Made by a program: the position numbers and the translations under genes
The notes under the pieces: model-generated
Seen by the model: the letters and a program-made list of their open reading frames with translations, nothing else
Database searches by the model: none
What the model was told of the DNA's origin: nothing
From: Spirometra erinaceieuropaei
Lineage: Eukaryota > Platyhelminthes > Cestoda > Diphyllobothriidea > Diphyllobothriidae
Direction of reading: 5' to 3'
Length of the DNA: 64,000 nucleotides
Assembly (NCBI GenBank): GCA_902702965.1
Contig: CACRXP010000065.1
Coordinates: forward strand, 1,274,434 to 1,338,433
Shown: one piece after another, positions 45,322-55,659 of the stretch
Position numbering within the stretch: the stretch's first letter is position 1
How the letters are laid out: every line of letters starts with the position of its first letter

Positions 45322-47367
45322 TTAAATCGTTTGCTTGACCGTCTGACCATAGAACTCCGGTTTTATGATTCGCTCGAAGTGATGAGGGGAGTAATTGGGG
45401 AACTGGTAGTAGGAGACGCTAGATTTCTGAAACCACAGAAGGTCAAACAATTGAGGGCAGATCACAGGTAGGTCGAGTGTGTCCAGGCGCAGGTATTCCT
45501 TTAACACGGGAGTATCGTAGGCCTCTGTTCGACTGGCCACTATCACGTGACTGTCATTACACTTCACAACCACCCACAGGAGTGTTGGAATCTGCTGAGC
45601 AATCATCAGGACTTCCCTGACAAATATCTCGCCTCCCGAACAGAGTTCCAAATGCAGGTACCGCAAGGTCTTGGAATGAAAGGCACCTGTCCAGGCCCGG
45701 ACTTCACCACCTATGGGTATCTGTCCGAGGATGAGACTCAGAGCCACCAATTGCCTGCTCGTTGAAAGGATGCTGAGTAGTGCTTCCTGGAACTCCTGCA
45801 GGTGAATTTGCACTCTATGCAGAAACAGGGTTTGCAGGTGGGGACACTGAGCAATGGCTAAGCTCAAGTCGGTTGCGTCCAGACCGAACATAAAACTGAC
45901 TCGCAACCGCTCTAGACGAGGAAACAGGCCACAAATGAAGCGTAGAGATGCCCACAGCTTACTGCCCTGTGGAAGGCTCACAGCATAAATTGTGCCCACG
46001 ATGTGAAGGCAGCGTACACTGGGGCAACAGCCCCTGGACTGGATGCATATATTTTGTAGGATGGGGTCCACGGAGCAGGCCGCCAGTATCTGATGATTGA
46101 TTGCGAGGAAGTGCAAATTGCATCCAGCGAGCCTGAGGAGTGAAGTTAACTTTTCTCGGCAGATAAAGGCCACTTTCTGACAGTGACCAATAAACTCTGA
46201 GGCCTGGCCCATCGTGTCCGCAAGTCTGGAACAGAGACCCAAACAACGCACGCGATCAGGCGACTGGGCCAGCTGTGCCTCGATTGGTGTCACCGAAACT
46301 GCGATACCACTGGCTGGATATGGCGACACAGCATCAGCGTTCACAAAGACTGACAGGTTGCTCAACTTGTCTCCATAAAAGGCATACTTGTCCGTTTCTA
46401 CTGGAACGATTGGAAAGAGAATGGGTCTACCCGGTGTATGACCTCTTTTGGCTCGCGTTGATACACCCTCATCACAAAGGTAGATTTTGTAATCGGAGAG
46501 AGCTGCCAATCGGGTGATTAGCCTCCGATGGCTTCGACTCCAGCAGAAGACACCAACTACAATCTCCTTCAGACAGGGCATCATCTGGCGTCTTTCTTCG
46601 CGTGGCATGCTCAGCAGCTGGGTCTGAAGACCACCCTCGTCCGTGAATCGGAGTAGTATTAATCGAGGAAAGAACGGCAAATGGTTTGCGCCGCCTATGA
46701 TACCTGACCATGTCTCATGGGTGGAGAAGGCTTCACAGACGGCCAAAACACGGACATTGTTGAGCAGATGCAGGAGGGCCTTCATGCCAAGGGTGCTCTT
46801 CAAAACCTCACCCGTTATATGCAAGTGTGTTTCTTCAAGGCGCGGAGGAGAGCGGAGGGCGGCGAAATTTGGGGGCTTTGGAGTCGATTCGCACACTGAT
46901 CGGAAGTCCTCGATCGGCCGGACCGAGAGAAAACGCAGCGCAGGGAAGGGTGAACTGTCGCTGGCAGAGAAGAGGTCAAGCAGGTCGGAGAGAGGCTGAC
47001 ACTGGGAGCTCAGATCGAGGCTGACGAGATTGTTGAAACAACGAGGCAGCTGGCGCAGTTGCTGCGACAGGAGGGTGAGCGCTCCACCGACCAGTGTGGG
47101 CCCCATGCCCTGCAGGTCAATGTGAACCTCGGGCAGGTTCGCAGTCAGCTCTACTGCCTCGGCGAAGTAGGAAGAGGCCTTTTCGGACAGGGAAATGCGA
47201 CGCGGAAAGGCGAGACCCCAGCGTGGAAGAACGCGCACGCAAACCATGCGGTCATCGAGGCAGCAGTGGCTGAGGATCACTTCGACAATGTGCAAAGGCA
47301 GGCGGTCCCATGGCTGGAGGGAATAGCGAGGGAAATAGAAACTGGTTGGTTCAAAAAATATAACCAA
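45322..47367 (-). CDS. F-box protein with leucine-rich-repeat-like segments
   Basis: An uninterrupted frame of 681 codons, by far the longest host-like frame in the window. It encodes an F-box near its start, PWDRLPLHIVEVILSHC.. to LPRWGLAF. F-boxes bind Skp1 and bring substrates to SCF ubiquitin ligases. Downstream are LRR-like segments such as LRFLSVRPI, LEETHLHITG, VRCLHIVGTI, LERLRVSFMF, LQTLFLHRV, LVALSLILGQI and LRYLHLELCSG, probably forming the substrate-binding part. The frame opens with TTG right after an in-frame TAA. The first in-frame ATG comes after the F-box has begun (DDRMVCV). The exon therefore probably starts at an acceptor such as CTATTCCCTCCAG|CCA (first base 47313), with the start codon in an upstream exon not identified. 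Confidence 0.75.
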   Translation of the reverse strand: MVIFFEPTSFYFPRYSLQPWDRLPLHIVEVILSHCCLDDRMVCVRVLPRWGLAFPRRISLSEKASSYFAEAVELTANLPEVHIDLQGMGPTLVGGALTLLSQQLRQLPRCFNNLVSLDLSSQCQPLSDLLDLFSASDSSPFPALRFLSVRPIEDFRSVCESTPKPPNFAALRSPPRLEETHLHITGEVLKSTLGMKALLHLLNNVRVLAVCEAFSTHETWSGIIGGANHLPFFPRLILLRFTDEGGLQTQLLSMPREERRQMMPCLKEIVVGVFCWSRSHRRLITRLAALSDYKIYLCDEGVSTRAKRGHTPGRPILFPIVPVETDKYAFYGDKLSNLSVFVNADAVSPYPASGIAVSVTPIEAQLAQSPDRVRCLGLCSRLADTMGQASEFIGHCQKVAFICREKLTSLLRLAGCNLHFLAINHQILAACSVDPILQNICIQSRGCCPSVRCLHIVGTIYAVSLPQGSKLWASLRFICGLFPRLERLRVSFMFGLDATDLSLAIAQCPHLQTLFLHRVQIHLQEFQEALLSILSTSRQLVALSLILGQIPIGGEVRAWTGAFHSKTLRYLHLELCSGGEIFVREVLMIAQQIPTLLWVVVKCNDSHVIVASRTEAYDTPVLKEYLRLDTLDLPVICPQLFDLLWFQKSSVSYYQFPNYSPHHFERIIKPEFYGQTVKQTI

Positions 47368-47439
47368 TTAACCTGTAATATCCGCAGCCTCCGTAGATCT
47401 AATTTTACTGCCAAACTCGACAGTTTAACCTGGTCTTGA

Positions 47440-49190
47440 TTGCCTTTAGGCCTAACGCTGGCTTTTTGCCAAGGAAAACGGCTCGGGTATGATTTATGGC
47501 CGGGGTTACTTACTACGGGAGGGGCATTTGTGTTGACCAAAAGAGCTGATAATCTAATCAATCTGTGGTATTACAAATTGTGATCCTCCAAATTGTTACC
47601 AATTTAAAGGGGACACTATTGTTATCGTTTAATGAGAGCCGTAAACGACTTTAATGGCTCTCTTCAGGCATTGATAAAAAACCAATGCATTATGCCATTC
47701 CTACACCGATGACCACCCTAAAGCATCTTCACCACCCTCACGCAACAGCCACCGCGAAGTCTTTTTATTTCTTTTTCTAGCACGCATAAATAAATCTCGC
47801 CAGTTATTTTATTTTAGCGCAATTGCTCCCCGGCGTCAGTAACCCAGGCCATAAACCATATCCTTGCCAAAAAAGCAAGTCAAGATACGGCATCTCCAAT
47901 CTGCTTAGTCCAGTTTAGATGGTCCATGATAGGCAACGAACACGCACTGTTTTTCGTTGTATAACGCCACTTGGCACACGAAGCCTGTGGTTGAATTGTA
48001 TCCCTCCACCTCTGTCACTAATTTTTGTAGGTTAACGCCCTAGTGTACTTTCGGAGCTCCGTATTTTTATCCAGTGATATCCTATTATTAAGAGAGAGAA
48101 TTTCCCGTTAATAATTAATTTTCTTGTAATACGCTCAGCATTTTCCGGCATCTTTTAGGAAAAGCCTAAACTGCACCTCAATCGCGATATCAAATTTGTC
48201 CCTTACGCACTTGACATGCAAAGATGACAGGAAGCAAAAGATGCTGTTTCAAATCTTCACAACTTCCTAAAATATGCTCCTTCCTCACAAAACTCCGGCC
48301 GAGAAGGTACGCGCTCAAAGACAACTGTCACAAGAGCCTCGTACCTCTGACGATTTGGAGCCACACTCGGACGCCATTAGAAATGCGGAAACATAGAGGG
48401 AGGGAGAGGGGAGGAGACAGAGGGAGAACCGGGGATTGTACTATTGAGAGGATTCGGTAGTCATTTATCGCAACTAGGGTGTTACACAGTTCTTAATTGC
48501 CTACTTGATAAATCTCATGGTTAGGTAGAACCCTAATTGACTGCTGGCTGGTTTTATTACCAAGATCGGCCTTACAAACACAAAAGCAAATCAATGCTGG
48601 TCGTTTTTTTATTATAATGACTTTCCTACCACAGCCCAGATCCTCGGAAAGATAACTATAAACCTTGAGTGGGAACTTCAATGTACTATGGATTATATTC
48701 ATTTATTTAACACATCCTTGCAATTCTCCAAAAAGAACATTTCATTAAATATTGAAGATGTCTTACTCTCCTAAGCAGCCGTTTTTAAATCTGTCGCATT
48801 TTATATTTCTCACGAGCAAGGCTCTTTTAATAATTTACGCCGTTTTAATGAGCGAACCTGAAAACCAGCAAAAAAACCCAAGCATCTCTGTCGGTCAACT
48901 AAAACCCTGTAAACCTACAGCAGTAAGCAGTGTGATACAGTCTAGACAAAGCAATCAAGGCCACGCACAGGACAGCTGTGAAAACGAAAATGAGACAGTG
49001 GGAGGGGATTGATTCCGTACAGAACCCCTTAGATATTATTTTAGGCAGCCGTATTCGTTGGTGGTAGCCAGAGTGTGTGTGCTGACGGTATCAAGCCATG
49101 CGTGTTGAGCTTCATATGTTCTGAGCCAACATGAGAGTCAGAATATCTCACAGCACGCGCTCGAAGAGCTGCGGTGAGCCTATGCGAGCC
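47440..49190. other. Upstream region of the F-box gene; no further gene recognised
   Basis: On the minus strand a donor-like CCCGTA|GTAAGT near 47515 could close a 5' exon of the F-box gene, but no phase-consistent exon could be proved. A purine-rich patch lies at 48390-48430. Other frames are short. Confidence 0.3.
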
Positions 49191-49205
49191 TATAACTACT
49201 GCCAT

Positions 49206-49236
49206 ACAGGTGTGTCAGTGTGTGTGTGTGTGTGTG
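49206..49236 (+). repeat. (GT)n microsatellite
   Basis: A short run of alternating GT with a few interruptions, followed by GGGAGAGTGTGTGGGAGAGT, two near-identical units. Confidence 0.8.
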
Positions 49237-49619
49237 GTGCGTGGGAGAGTGTGTGGGAGAGTGAGGTCGACGACTCAGCGCACTTTCTCCTCACTATAAA
49301 CAATCTGACGTGCTTGAAGCTATCACGCTGCGCTAAAAGCCGTGGCTTGGAAGGTTGCCAACTGACGGGGTAACTTGGACCTCCTCCTTGACCGGAGGCG
49401 GTCTGAGAGTCAGGCTGAAATGGCTCCTTTTTAATGTGGCCTTTATGGCACTCCCGTCACAGTGTGGGATCCGAGCCAGGCGTTGGCGGCACGCCCAGGT
49501 GCGGCTTCGGCCGTGCCAGCCTCCAAATCTCTGTTGTGTTGGTTGAAATCCTGGTTATTGTTGTGTGGACCAGGGGGTGTGGTGGAACGCCAAGGTGAGG
49601 ATCCGTCCGAGCCATCCAC

Positions 49620-49822
49620 CTGCGGCCTCCCTCGCCTCCGGTCTTCTTGACTTTTTCTTGACTTCGGGCATGGGCGAGGGAGGAGGAGAGAGTGTAGGTA
49701 GATGCTACGCAAGTCTACCGGCACTATAAACCCCTGCGTAAGTCACCGTCCCTGCTCCCATTGCTGCTGCAATTGTGGGGCACACGGTGGACATCATCGA
49801 AACCGATGGTCGAACTGTGGTG
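49620..49822. repeat. Dispersed repeat, family R1 (copy 2)
   Basis: CCTCGCCTCCGGTCTTCTTG, GAGAGTGTAGGTAGATGC, TACGCAAGTCTACC, ACTATAAACCCCTGCG, then GGGGCACACGGTGGACATCA and GATGGTCGAACTGTGG. This is the fullest copy of R1 and lets the ends of the other copies be judged. Confidence 0.65.
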
Positions 49823-50074
49823 CGTTTTAGATGTCATGTTCCCAAAACGGTCCACGCGATAGATGCCCTGGATCAACACGGGGACTAGATAGGAGTCCGG
49901 CAGCTGTTAAAGAGGGAGTGCACACCCAAAACAAATGCCAACATTCGGGGTGTGGTGGCGGGCCAAGTTGCGGCTCATGCCGCCTACCATTTTGTTGTTG
50001 TGGAAAGTCCTGGTCAAGTGTTTGTTGTGAAACAGGGGGTGTGGTGGCACGCCTAGATGCGGATTTACGCCGTA

Positions 50075-50200
50075 CCAGCCACCTGCGTCCTCTCCCTTCT
50101 CTGGTCTTCTTGACTCGGTCTTGGCACCAGAGCCAGGTGAGGGAGGAGAGAGTGCGGTGGATGCTGCGCAAGTCTACTACTGCTATAAACTAATTTCCGC
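50075..50200. repeat. Dispersed repeat, family R1 (copy 3, truncated)
   Basis: CCTCTCCCTTCTCTGGTCTT, CTTGACTCGGTCTTGG, GAGAGTGCGGTGGATGCTGC, GCAAGTCTACTACTGC and TATAAACTAATTTCCGC. It stops where a Penelope-like fragment starts, so the two may be joined by an insertion or the repeat may have been carried in. Confidence 0.6.
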
Positions 50201-50229
50201 AAATATCCCCATGTTACACTTGAAAAGTC

Positions 50230-50515
50230 AAGTTGGCAAACACATTGGCAATGTGCATCTACTCATTCCCTTGCTCCTGTGAAGCGAGATACATCGGCCG
50301 TACAGCGAGACGCCTGGTAAAGAGGATGCGTGAACATATGCCCGCTTGGTTAGACAGAGGTGATACTCGATCGATTTCGAGTTCTATTCTCGCACATTAA
50401 ATCGATACGGACCATCGAGTCGATGTCAAGGAAGCATTTCAGATTGTCTACCGGATGTCTACCGTAGATTTCATCATGCACAATTCTAAAAAGCACGTCT
50501 GGTGGTGTAGCTAGC
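50230..50515 (+). pseudogene. Penelope-like GIY-YIG endonuclease fragment, second lineage
   Basis: One frame reads MCIYSFPCSCEARYIGRTAR, RLVKRMREHMPAWLDRG, SISSSILAH, a stop at 50398-50400, then IDTDHRVDVKEAFQIVYR. It has the two conserved strands (IYSF, YIGRT) and the REH motif. It differs strongly from the VVYRI-type copies elsewhere in the window, so it comes from a separate PLE lineage. No RT was found with it. Confidence 0.7.
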
Positions 50516-51875
50516 ATACTATCATGCTCGCTCGAAAATGTGCCGCACGCATTTAACGCTGCACAAGTGAATTTCAGACTGACCCCCTCTTGCTTTGTTC
50601 TGCATTCTTATCGTAAACTACTAAATTTTATCTTCTTGGCAGATATCACTATAAAATGTAAATTCAAGGCTCCAAAACTGCAGTTTCAAAATGATTCCGG
50701 AAGCAATTTAAGGTAGTTTTTAAAGATTAGGCAAATTGCGATTAACTACCAGAACTACAGTTAACTGACGAAGGATACGTTTGACTGACTGCAATCCAAG
50801 GTCGAAAAATATGCAAAGCTACATGCGAATACCTTTCATTAATCTGTCCGACTACGAGACAAAAAGGCGACGTTCTGTTTTGAACTGCAGCTACGAGCTT
50901 GATCTCTCTTATGAAGTCGACGAACAGTTAATAATCAAGAACCAATACTGATACGGACGGCGTAGATAAAAATGGTGGTTTCTAGCTTATTCCTGCTGCA
51001 TCCCCATGCGGACTGACGGACACCGAAAATAGCCTCTGAATCGAAGCAATTCGGTCACCTTTTGCATGAAAAACCGTATGAATTTTCGTTCATCTTATCG
51101 ATTTTCGGCGTTTGCAGTTTGTCCTGAATTGCAAGTGGTAATTCATTCATACTAAAAGCGGCACGCCTTGCGAGTCATAGAAAGGGCAAAATTGATTCAG
51201 AGTGATTATCGAGGGGTCTGCGACTCGATTCCACGTCGCAATTGACCATTTACGGTAGTGTAATTGCCTCATTTTCCCGAGTCCCATTTAAGAAATGTTT
51301 GTTTTGTTAGATTACGACTTATGTCGCTTGTCTGGGACAAGTCACCTCGAAATTTAGAAAAATGTTTGCGTCCTCCTCCTTAAGTGGCTCTAATCTGTGA
51401 TATCAAACACGAAATCCTTATAAAGGAAATAGTGGATAAGGATCGAGTGAAGGTCTTCAAGCATCTGTGGCATACAAGGAGTACCTACTATACTTATTTA
51501 AGTGGGTTTTTGACTTACATGATTATTTCGGCTCGGTGTTTCATCGTACAAGGTTGGGCTATCTTTTGTAGACGGTCAGATGCATTATCTACAATGACCT
51601 CAGCTCAGAGAAGTGAGAAGCAATCGTTATAGAAATCTAATGTCTACTTTTTTTAATTTTCCTCCTTAATCTCGGCTGTGATATGTCAATTCATTGAAAC
51701 TTTTGCGCCAGGAAAACAAATATGCCAATTATCTCTATTTATTTTGATATTCCTCTATGTATACATCGGCCCCGCCTGCAAAACCCTTATTACCACCTTT
51801 CCCGTAAGACAGGCACCTTCGGCTGGTCGTGTGTGTTTGGGGGTCTTCACCCGATCGCTGCCAAATAATGATATT
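50516..51875. other. No recognised gene
   Basis: AT-rich, with short frames only (51384-51632 and 51678-51917 on the plus strand). No domain, repeat or RNA signature was recognised. Confidence 0.3.
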
Positions 51876-52067
51876 CTATTTAACATCCTGGTCGATCGCC
51901 GAACCGAGATTGAATAATACACCCTTGAAATGTGCCAATACATAATTTTGAAATGAAGGAACCATAGGGAAAGACGCTTAACGAATACTTGTTTAAATCA
52001 ATGGTTGCCAAGCAGGCGCGGGGTCTTACCTTCATTTCAGTTTTGTACTGTTTTTCCATCAGCAGAC
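51876..52067 (-). CDS. Possible last two exons of an unknown gene
   Basis: Minus strand: after TTTTGCGTTTCAG, a 38-nt exon (52067-52030) encodes LLMEKQYKTEMK and ends at ATGAAG|GTAAGA. After CACATTTCAAG, a second exon (51923-51876) in the matching phase encodes GVLFNLGSAIDQDVK and a stop. The intron would be 106 nt. Both junctions are good, but the peptide matches no family that I know and no upstream exon is proved. The polypyrimidine tract of 0.5 kb lies upstream on this strand. Confidence 0.25.
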
Positions 52068-52364
52068 CTGAAACGCAAAAGACCATGTTTGTTAATTTAG
52101 CCAAATGCAACAAGACCATTAGTCCGCAGCCAAATCCTGATTAAAACCTATAATCAGCTTCAACATCTTTCCCAACACAAGGGGCTTCACCAGTCAGCCA
52201 CATTCGGGACTTTGCGCTTGACAGTGCGTATCCTTGAAATGTATGTATTTTTCACCAGTTTTCTCCGCACTACTGTTAGGCAGGTACTCAGGAATGTTTT
52301 TTTTTCCTTCAAGGAGGTGGGTAGAGCATACTGATTGGTCTCAGGCCGAGATACTTTGCAAAAG

Positions 52365-52847
52365 AGGGTGGCGGGAGGAGAATAAGGAAGAAAGAGGAAA
52401 GAAAAAGAAGAACAGGGGGAGGAAGAAGAAGGAGAATAAGTAAAGGCGGTGCAGAGGGAGGAGGATGGACTGGGGGAAAAAAGTATAAGAAGAAGAAGAA
52501 GATGACGACGACGACGACGAACAAGGAGGAGGTAGGAGAAGGGGTGGAAAAAGAAAAGATCAAGAGCAAGAAAGACGGAAAGAAGATAATGAGAAGGGGC
52601 GGGGAGGGGGGTGGGAGAAGCAGAAGGATGAAATGAAAGCAGAAAGGATGGGAAAGGAAAAAGTAGAAGATGCAAAAGGGGAAGGAGGGAAGGGAGAAGC
52701 AAAAGAAGAAAAGGAAGTACAGGAAGAAAAAGAAGAAAGGGAAAGGGGAGGGGGTGGAAGAAGAAAAATAAGAAGAAAGGGAAGAGGAGGAGGAGAAGGA
52801 GAAGGAGGAGGAGGAGGAGGATGTAGAAAAATAAGAAAAAGAAGAAG

Positions 52848-52878
<31 letters not shown>

Positions 52879-52880
52879 TA
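52365..52880. repeat. Polypurine tract of about 0.5 kb with (GAA)n
   Basis: The plus strand is almost entirely A and G, built of GAA, GGA and GAG units. A pure (GAA)n run lies at about 52840-52877, and a small GAC run at 52500-52520. The long frames on both strands here are translations of this low-complexity DNA (Lys/Glu/Arg on one strand, Phe/Leu/Ser on the other), not genes. Confidence 0.9.
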
Positions 52881-53081
52881 GAAGCGATGTCTGGGACCAT
52901 TTTTTATTATTTTGAAGTTTCGAAATCTTACGCGAGGTCGTTGTCAAAGGACGAAAAAAGATACAGCTCACTGCACATCTGACTCCTGTCTGCCGGGAGT
53001 GACCTTTAGTCGTACTATGAGTCATCTCACGCAGCGTTTAATAAACAGATCGGTAATCTGTGGATCAAATCTTGGGTCGTG

Positions 53082-53560
53082 TCAGGCTTCCTGGAGCATC
53101 CGATTCTCATTCATTCGAAGCCATGACGTGCACGAGTGGACAACTGCCAAGGAAAGCTTATCTTTCCATCTCACAGCTTGCTGATGTTTGTGTAATCTCA
53201 TGCAGTACTGTTTACCAGGTTCACCAGTTTGCTTGGCCACAGTTGCATTCTGTCTGTTCAACAACACCAGGTTTCTGACTAATGTGCATCAACTCCTTAG
53301 GATGCTGTCGGCGGATTGTCGTTTCCGGTCTATAAACGACTCCAACCCCAATTTTGCTCATTAATCTGGCGAAGTCCTTGCAGACACTATCGATATAAAG
53401 CAGGGGGCGCTGGCATTGCGCTTTTGACACTTCCTTTGGGTTTCATCTGCCTTCGAGCCTGTATTTCTCGACAGAACCGCCAGGGTATCCGTTAACTATG
53501 ATGGGTTTCTGCAAAAACTGGACTTGGGTCTTCTTGTTGCCTGGCTTCGGTGCATTTTGT
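53082..53560 (-). pseudogene. Penelope-like element, RT end and GIY-YIG fragment, third variant
   Basis: Minus strand, in shifting frames: VNGYPGGSVEKYRLEGR, DFARLMSKIGVGVVYRPETT, IRRQHPKELMHISQKPGVVE, QTECNCGQANW and then, after a frame change, GEPGKQYCMRLHKHQQAV and RWKDKLSLAVVHSC. This follows the PLE order: RT end, VNGYP, GVG..RPEATIR, GVVYR-like, CNCGQANY, TGE.GK, R.HEHQ. GVVE for GVVY and several frame breaks make it inactive. Confidence 0.75.
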
Positions 53561-53727
53561 TCCTAAACTACGGTAGATCGTTCCCACGCAGCTCTGTTTA
53601 CGTGGAATGGGTGGTTGCTATGATAGTGGCGGCGCCACCTTCGTCAGCGGGCCTGCGCTTCTTCGACTGGTAGCGTTTACTGGCGTCCCTTTTCCAGGAT
53701 GATACCATTGACACAAGTGCCTATTCA

Positions 53728-53850
53728 GAAGAAGATGCGATCACTAGAAAAAGAAATTTATTAACCTGGCCTTCCGGATTCTCGCTCGAGTGAGAATCCG
53801 AAACGTCAGGTCAATGAATTTCTTGCTCCAGTGATCAAATCTTCGTCTTC
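53728..53850. repeat. 123-bp palindrome made of two Penelope-like 3' tails
   Basis: The left arm starts GAAGAAGATGCGATCACTAG and the right arm ends CCAGTGATCAAATCTTCGTC, TTC. The centre is TTCTCGCTCGAGTGAGAA. Each arm is the PLE tail seen at 43730-43790 (GAGTGAGAATCCGAAACGTC ... CAGTGATCGCATCTTCGTC). The two tails point outward from the centre. Arms match at most positions. Confidence 0.8.
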
Positions 53851-55370
53851 AGGATCGAATCATCCCGCCAGCTGGCGGTCTTCTAAGCCATGAATCCGGA
53901 TTCGTCCTGACCTCATCCCGCATCAGTGACCAGCCGCCCTCATTTCCATTGATTCGCAATTCCCCCGCTCTTTCTCCACCTCTAACAGAGGGAGTCCTAG
54001 CTGTTCTCCTATCCCTCCCCCCGCCCCAAAGCTTACCATAAATCGGTGCCCACCCCTATCACGCATCAGTTGTCTGTTTGTCGTTGTCTGTCCTATCGCG
54101 CCAGGCGACCTAGTCTGCCGATCTCACTTTCCCCTCAGTTCATTTTGTCTGACTACGGGTTGGTGTCATCGACTCGAAAATTTACGAATATTACTCGAGT
54201 TTCCGAAAAGCCTCCTCTTTTTCATACATATATATTGGTTTAGTCCCTACTGATACAAGATTTGGGAGATTTATTCGGCCGTCTAATGACTGGATGCCTT
54301 AACTGGATTTTTAGCCAGTTTCGCTACTGCGATGTATAGTCGTCAGGCTCTGCAGCCCGCAGTATCTTATCAATTGCTGGGAGACTACGGGCGAGACTAC
54401 GTGGATATAAATTCCTCAGTTTGGGTCGAGCTTAACCTATTCAACTTCATGTCAGAGAAAATGACTTCCAGACAAAACATTTTTAAGAAACAAAGCATCA
54501 GACCAGAATAATTTTTTCGAATTTTTAGGCATAATAGGAATCTGGTGACATTAACTTTCATTAACATTTGCAAAGTGCGACGACTTACCTGCGTTTGTGC
54601 ATACAATTTCGTACTTATTTCATGATCCCTGTCAGGCTGCGTCTAGGCATGCCCTGGATTCTGGGAAGTATCGCGCATTGGTTATAGGAACGACGGCAGC
54701 GGTTGTTGGTCAGCCCATCCCCTCACCCCTGCCAGCCCCCAGCAGCATGCATCGATCCGCTCGCGTGCACGCAAGCCCTTTCATTGCCCGGACGGTTTGG
54801 TGCAGGGTACCAGCTGATTGGCCTGTGCGTCAGGGCATTTGGCGTTTTTGCCGTTCGACAGTAGCACTCCGCCTGACCCCTGTGATTCATCCTGAATTCA
54901 TAGTTCAGATCGAGGTTATTGAGGTGGCAGAGAGGCCAATCTGCTGTCTCCAGAGGGCATCCAGCCTTTAATTGTCACTAACTGTGCATTTTGAAGTTTC
55001 AGTAAATTTTTTCTATGCCTATTGTAGATGGGCACCTTAAATGGCAGGTCAAAAGGTCTTAAAATTGTGCAGATGGATTTTAGTTTCAGTACTGTCTCCA
55101 GCATTTGGGATACAGCAACAGACGGAAGTTTTAAATCTGGAAAAAAACTCTCTATTACTGCTTGGACATTTTCGGATTGTATTTGTGATCCCCAACGCCA
55201 CTGGCAGAGAAATTAAAAACCGAAGGCACGAGCTAGATATTCCAGGCGAACGGCTCCTAACCCCTGATGACCAGTCACGTTAAAGGAGAAAGTGCAAATA
55301 ATATCACGTTAGATCAGACTCTCGTGATAGCTGCTGTTGAGTAAATAAGTGGATTTGGTATTGTTGATAG
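53851..55370. other. No recognised gene
   Basis: A frame at 54597-54971 (124 codons) lies in locally GC-richer DNA but shows no domain, and its composition looks like repeat sequence. The rest has short frames only. Confidence 0.3.
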
Positions 55371-55371
55371 C

Positions 55372-55545
55372 CCATCTCCAACCGTAACCCTAGACGTATG
55401 TCTAACTCGTAACCAGAACCCTAACCTCTAACTTTAGCCCAAATCCTCAAGCCTAACCATAACCCTAGTCCCCAGCCTCTAAAAATAAACGTTAACCCTA
55501 GCCCCACGTCGTACGCCGGCCCTAGCGTTAACGCATGAGGGCGTG
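55372..55545 (+). repeat. Degenerate telomere-like (AACCCTA) patch
   Basis: Repeated but irregular AACCCTA-like units: CCGTAACCCTAGACG, CCAGAACCCTAACCTCTAAC, CCTAACCATAACCCTAGTCC and CGTTAACCCTAGCCCC. Spacing and sequence vary, so it is not a fresh telomere. Similar but shorter patches lie at 59465-59547 (same strand) and, reversed, at 4775, 6672 and 16535. Confidence 0.6.
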
Positions 55546-55659
55546 ACGGGAAAGTGCGGAAGAAGGAGGGCTAAATTAAGCCTACCCAAATGACATAAGT
55601 AGGCATTTCATTGAAGTGTGTACTAGACGGTGCTAAATACTCGGTCTTCGAACTCATCT

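Noticed and set aside
46643..47439. Plus-strand frames of 118-126 codons
   Set aside because: They are antisense shadows of the F-box coding frame, with no family signal of their own.
52187..53025. Two long overlapping minus-strand frames of 237-238 codons
   Set aside because: They translate the polypurine tract into Phe/Leu/Ser runs. Low-complexity DNA lacks stops on its own and there is no domain.
54597..54971. Plus-strand frame of 124 codons in GC-richer DNA
   Set aside because: Composition looks like repeat DNA. No domain, no Kozak context and no splice support.
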